In this document: positions 51,212-53,439 of the stretch, piece after piece
How positions within the stretch are numbered: the stretch's first letter is position 1
Layout of the letters: each line of letters begins with the position of its first letter
NCBI GenBank assembly: GCA_007122335.1
Contig: SKTZ01000008.1
Span: forward strand, 1-53,439
Length of the DNA: 53,439 nucleotides
Source: Bacillota bacterium
GTDB taxonomy: Bacteria; Bacillota; Halanaerobiia; B1SED10-174
Reading direction: 5' to 3'
Made by a program: the position numbers and the translations under genes
Notes under the pieces: generated by a model
Told to the model about the DNA's origin: nothing
Seen by the model: the letters and a program-made list of their open reading frames with translations, nothing else
The model's database searches: none

Positions 51212-52441
51212 ATGAAGGATTTTAAGAAAGAAGCACTGGAACTACACCTTAAACACAAAGGAAAAATTGAAGTGCGGGGAAAGGTAAGTGTAAAAACTCC
51301 CCGGGATTTGAGCCTGGCTTATTCCCCAGGAGTGGCGGAACCCTGCAAGGAAATTGCAAAAAACGAAGAACTGGTAAATGAATACACTGCCCGCGGGAAT
51401 CTGGTCGCCGTTGTTTCCACCGGAACCGCTGTTTTAGGACTTGGAGACATAGGCCCAAAAGCTGCTTTGCCGGTCATGGAGGGCAAGTGTGTTCTTTTCA
51501 AGGACTTTGCGGGTATAGATGCTTTTCCCCTCTGTATCGGGACCAAGGAAGTTGATGAGGTTGTTAACTTTGTTAAACTCCTTGAGCCTACTTTTTCGGG
51601 AATAAACCTGGAGGATATTGCCGCTCCAGAATGTTTTGAAATCGAGCGTAGATTGAAAGAAGAAACGGGAATGGCAATTTTCCATGATGATCAACATGGA
51701 ACGGCAATTGTTACCCTTGCTGGAATTATTAATGCCCTGAAATTTACTGATAAAAAGCTTGAAGATATTAAAATAGTAGTTAATGGAGCTGGGGCTTCCG
51801 CAATTGCTACTCTTAAACTTTTGATCAATGCGGGTGCCAAAAACTCAATAATTTGTGACAGCAGGGGAACAATTTTCCGGGGACGAACAGAGCGGATGAA
51901 TAAAGAAAAAGAAGAACTGGCTCAAATTACCAACCCTGATAATATTAAAGGGGGACTGGAAAAGGCGATGGTAGGAGCAGATGTTTTCATTGGCCTTTCT
52001 ATCGGGGATGTTGTTAGTGAAGAAATGGTCCGCTCCATGAATTCCGAACCTTTAATCTTTGCGCTGGCAAATCCAACTCCGGAAATAATGCCGGAAAAAG
52101 CCAAGAAAGCCGGGGCCAGAATAGTGGGAACAGGGCGAAGTGATTTCCCCAACCAGATCAATAATGTCCTTGCTTTTCCTGGAGTAATGAGGGGAGCCCT
52201 TGATGTTAGAGCCAGTGATATTAACGAAGAAATGAAAGTTGGTGCTGCAGAAGCCATAGCTGATTTGGTTGGAGATGACCTGCGGGAAGATCGGGTTATT
52301 CCTGAGCCTTTTGATGAAAGGGTAGCTCCTGCCGTTGCGGGTGCTGTAGCCAAAGCGGCAATGGAATCAGGGGTTGCAAGGTTAAAAGTTGATCCCCAGA
52401 CCATAATTGAGAGAACAAAAAAAATGGTGAAAAATCAATAA
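51212..52441 (+). CDS. Malic enzyme (oxaloacetate-decarboxylating malate dehydrogenase)
   Basis: The enzyme oxidatively decarboxylates malate to pyruvate with NAD(P)+. The 409-residue chain is the short bacterial form. It has LSLAYSPGVAEPC near residues 33-45, ARGNLVAVVSTGTAVLGLGD, the metal site FHDDQHGTAIVTLAG near 153-167, and the Rossmann motif VVNGAGASAIA near 189. Cofactor preference cannot be judged. With the fumarase genes it forms a fumarate-malate-pyruvate branch. The ribosome site is AAAGGAGG. Confidence 0.93.
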   Translation: MKDFKKEALELHLKHKGKIEVRGKVSVKTPRDLSLAYSPGVAEPCKEIAKNEELVNEYTARGNLVAVVSTGTAVLGLGDIGPKAALPVMEGKCVLFKDFAGIDAFPLCIGTKEVDEVVNFVKLLEPTFSGINLEDIAAPECFEIERRLKEETGMAIFHDDQHGTAIVTLAGIINALKFTDKKLEDIKIVVNGAGASAIATLKLLINAGAKNSIICDSRGTIFRGRTERMNKEKEELAQITNPDNIKGGLEKAMVGADVFIGLSIGDVVSEEMVRSMNSEPLIFALANPTPEIMPEKAKKAGARIVGTGRSDFPNQINNVLAFPGVMRGALDVRASDINEEMKVGAAEAIADLVGDDLREDRVIPEPFDERVAPAVAGAVAKAAMESGVARLKVDPQTIIERTKKMVKNQ

Positions 52442-52462
52442 AACCCGGTTATCCGGGTTTTT
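52441..52462 (+). terminator. Intrinsic terminator after the malic enzyme gene
   Basis: AAACCCGG (52441-52448) and CCGGGTTT (52453-52460) form an 8-bp perfect stem with a TTAT loop and continue into a run of five T (52458-52462). The stem starts at the last base of the stop codon. Confidence 0.88.
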
Positions 52463-52484
52463 CCCTGAACAGGAGGGGGTTAAA

Positions 52485-52853
52485 ATGGGTCTTGAATGCG
52501 ATATTTGTTCCAAGAAGATAAAAAAAATGGAGCTCGGACTTTTTTCCTGGAAAGAGGAGGAGGGAAAGGCCAGCAATTTTCATATTCACCATAAGCACAC
52601 CTGTGATATTGAAGAAAACAATGAATGGATACCCCTTTATTTGCTAACCAATCCCAAAATTTTATGTAACTGGTTTATTCTTTTTATCAGGAAGTGGCGG
52701 GATGGACTTTCCATAAAAGAGAGCAAAAAATTGGAAAAGGCATTTACTAGGTTATTTCCATATGTTATTCGGGAGCTTAGTGATAAAGAAAATAGGGATT
52801 GGATCGGTTACACCAATCGGGTTCTGCCCCTTAAATTTCCGGGAGAAGAGTGA
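52485..52853 (+). CDS. Hypothetical protein with CxxC and clustered histidines
   Basis: I do not recognise a named family. The 122-residue protein opens MGLECDICSKKIKKMELGLF, with a CxxC pair at residues 5-8. A cluster FHIHHKHTC follows near residues 32-40, so a zinc site of the CxxC plus His/Cys kind is plausible. The rest is basic and helical with a Trp-rich middle (LCNWFILFIRKW). No signal peptide is seen. AGGAGGGGG before the ATG argues that it is translated. It lies between a terminator and sdaAB, 5 nt before the latter. Confidence 0.7.
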   Translation: MGLECDICSKKIKKMELGLFSWKEEEGKASNFHIHHKHTCDIEENNEWIPLYLLTNPKILCNWFILFIRKWRDGLSIKESKKLEKAFTRLFPYVIRELSDKENRDWIGYTNRVLPLKFPGEE

Positions 52854-52858
52854 TAATA

Positions 52859-53439
52859 ATGGGAGAAACAATTTTTTCGGTTCTGGGTCCAATAATGGTT
52901 GGGCCTTCGAGTTCTCATACTGCTGGCGTGGCCCGTTTGGGTCAGATTGCCCGAAATATACTGGATAAAAAACCTGAAGGAGCTGAAATTACTTTTTTGG
53001 GTTCTTTTGCTACCACTTACAAAGGGCATGGTTCGGACCGGGCTGTAATTGGAGGACTTTTGGGCATGGATTCCTCAGACGCTCGTATCCCAAGGGCTTT
53101 AGAGATTGCAGCAGAGGAGGGCTTGTCCTATAAAATCAGGACAATTGAGCAGACAGCAGGCCATCCCAATTCCCTGGAAATTGTCCTCTGGAACGGAGAA
53201 GAAAAAATTGAATTAGCAGGTTCTTCCCGGGGTGGGGGCAATATTCTCGTGGAAAAAATAAACGGGTTTGATGTCCATCTGGATGGCAAGTATCCTTCAC
53301 TCTGGATTTTGCATTATGACCGGCCGGGAATGGTCGGAAAAATAGCTTCTCTACTCGCTGAAAAACATATCAATATTGCTTATATGCGCCTGGAGAGAAG
53401 TCAGCCCAGGGGGCTGGCCTCAATGACAATTGAATGTGA
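52859..53439 (+). CDS. sdaAB: L-serine dehydratase, iron-sulfur type, beta subunit (3' end beyond the window)
   Basis: SdaAB with SdaAA deaminates L-serine to pyruvate and ammonia. From ATG 52859 an open frame of 193 codons reaches the window edge without a stop. It has the diagnostic MVGPSSSHTAG near residues 13-23, ATTYKGHGSDRAVIGGLLG near 51-69, and TAGHPNS near 100. An ACT domain (LHYDRPGMVGKIASLLAEKH) begins near 151, as in Bacillus-type SdaAB. GGGAGAAGAG precedes the start. The alpha subunit gene would be expected just downstream. Its product pyruvate is shared with the malic enzyme. Confidence 0.92.
   Translation, partial: MGETIFSVLGPIMVGPSSSHTAGVARLGQIARNILDKKPEGAEITFLGSFATTYKGHGSDRAVIGGLLGMDSSDARIPRALEIAAEEGLSYKIRTIEQTAGHPNSLEIVLWNGEEKIELAGSSRGGGNILVEKINGFDVHLDGKYPSLWILHYDRPGMVGKIASLLAEKHINIAYMRLERSQPRGLASMTIEC

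Noticed and set aside
51922-52404. A 160-codon frame on the - strand inside the malic enzyme gene
   Set aside because: The sense strand encodes a fully conserved enzyme; the antisense product is Ser/Ala/Thr-rich low-complexity and unlike any family I know.

Overview
The window reads as chromosome of a low-to-mid GC Bacillota (Firmicutes) of clostridial type, most likely an anaerobe. The support is the division-gene order (YlmH-like S4 protein, divIVA, lspA, rluD-type synthase), PyrR attenuation, RemA, RqcH, PrkC/Stp, a TPP riboswitch ahead of ThiT, strong Shine-Dalgarno sites with many TTG and GTG starts, and ferredoxin-dependent and Na+-pump decarboxylation enzymes. Almost everything lies on the + strand; only rqcH is on the - strand. 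I see no mobile element, CRISPR array, rRNA or tRNA, so this is dense core and metabolic genome rather than an accessory island.

Layout. 1-4.4 kb: tail of the division cluster (S4 protein, DivIVA), an Asp/Glu racemase, a DUF5665 protein, LspA, a pseudouridine synthase and a PatB/MalY aminotransferase. 4.4-11.9 kb: PyrR-controlled pyrimidine operon (pyrR, uracil permease, pyrC, pyrF, pyrK, pyrD, pyrE, a metalloenzyme of unknown function), with a complete three-way attenuator before pyrR and a second PyrR box before the permease. 12-16.9 kb: an EF-G paralogue and the TldD/TldE pair. 16.9-21.9 kb: rqcH (- strand), then divergent yicC-remA-gmk-rpoZ-coaBC. 22-33 kb: one long catabolic operon. 33-46 kb: sfsA, metK, a helicase-dead PriA, def, fmt, three membrane proteins, rlmN, stp, prkC, rsgA, rpe. 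46-48.7 kb: TPP riboswitch, thiT, thiL, thiN. 48.8-53.4 kb: detached pyrB, two-subunit fumarase, malic enzyme, a small Cys/His protein, and the start of sdaAB, cut by the window end.

The most coherent system is the operon at 22036-32944. It encodes a four-subunit 2-oxoglutarate:ferredoxin oxidoreductase, two-subunit methylmalonyl-CoA mutase with its MeaB chaperone, the epimerase, a four-subunit biotin Na+-translocating methylmalonyl-CoA decarboxylase, and glutamate dehydrogenase. In series these turn glutamate into propionyl-CoA, 2 CO2, NH3, reduced ferredoxin, NAD(P)H and an exported Na+ gradient. The mutase keeps the Tyr/Arg pair that marks methylmalonyl-CoA rather than isobutyryl-CoA specificity.

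The strangest gene is the PriA homologue at 35158-37326. It keeps the eight zinc-binding cysteines and overall PriA sequence, but its Walker A, Walker B and RAGR-type arginine motifs are destroyed, so it is predicted to be unable to hydrolyse ATP or unwind DNA.
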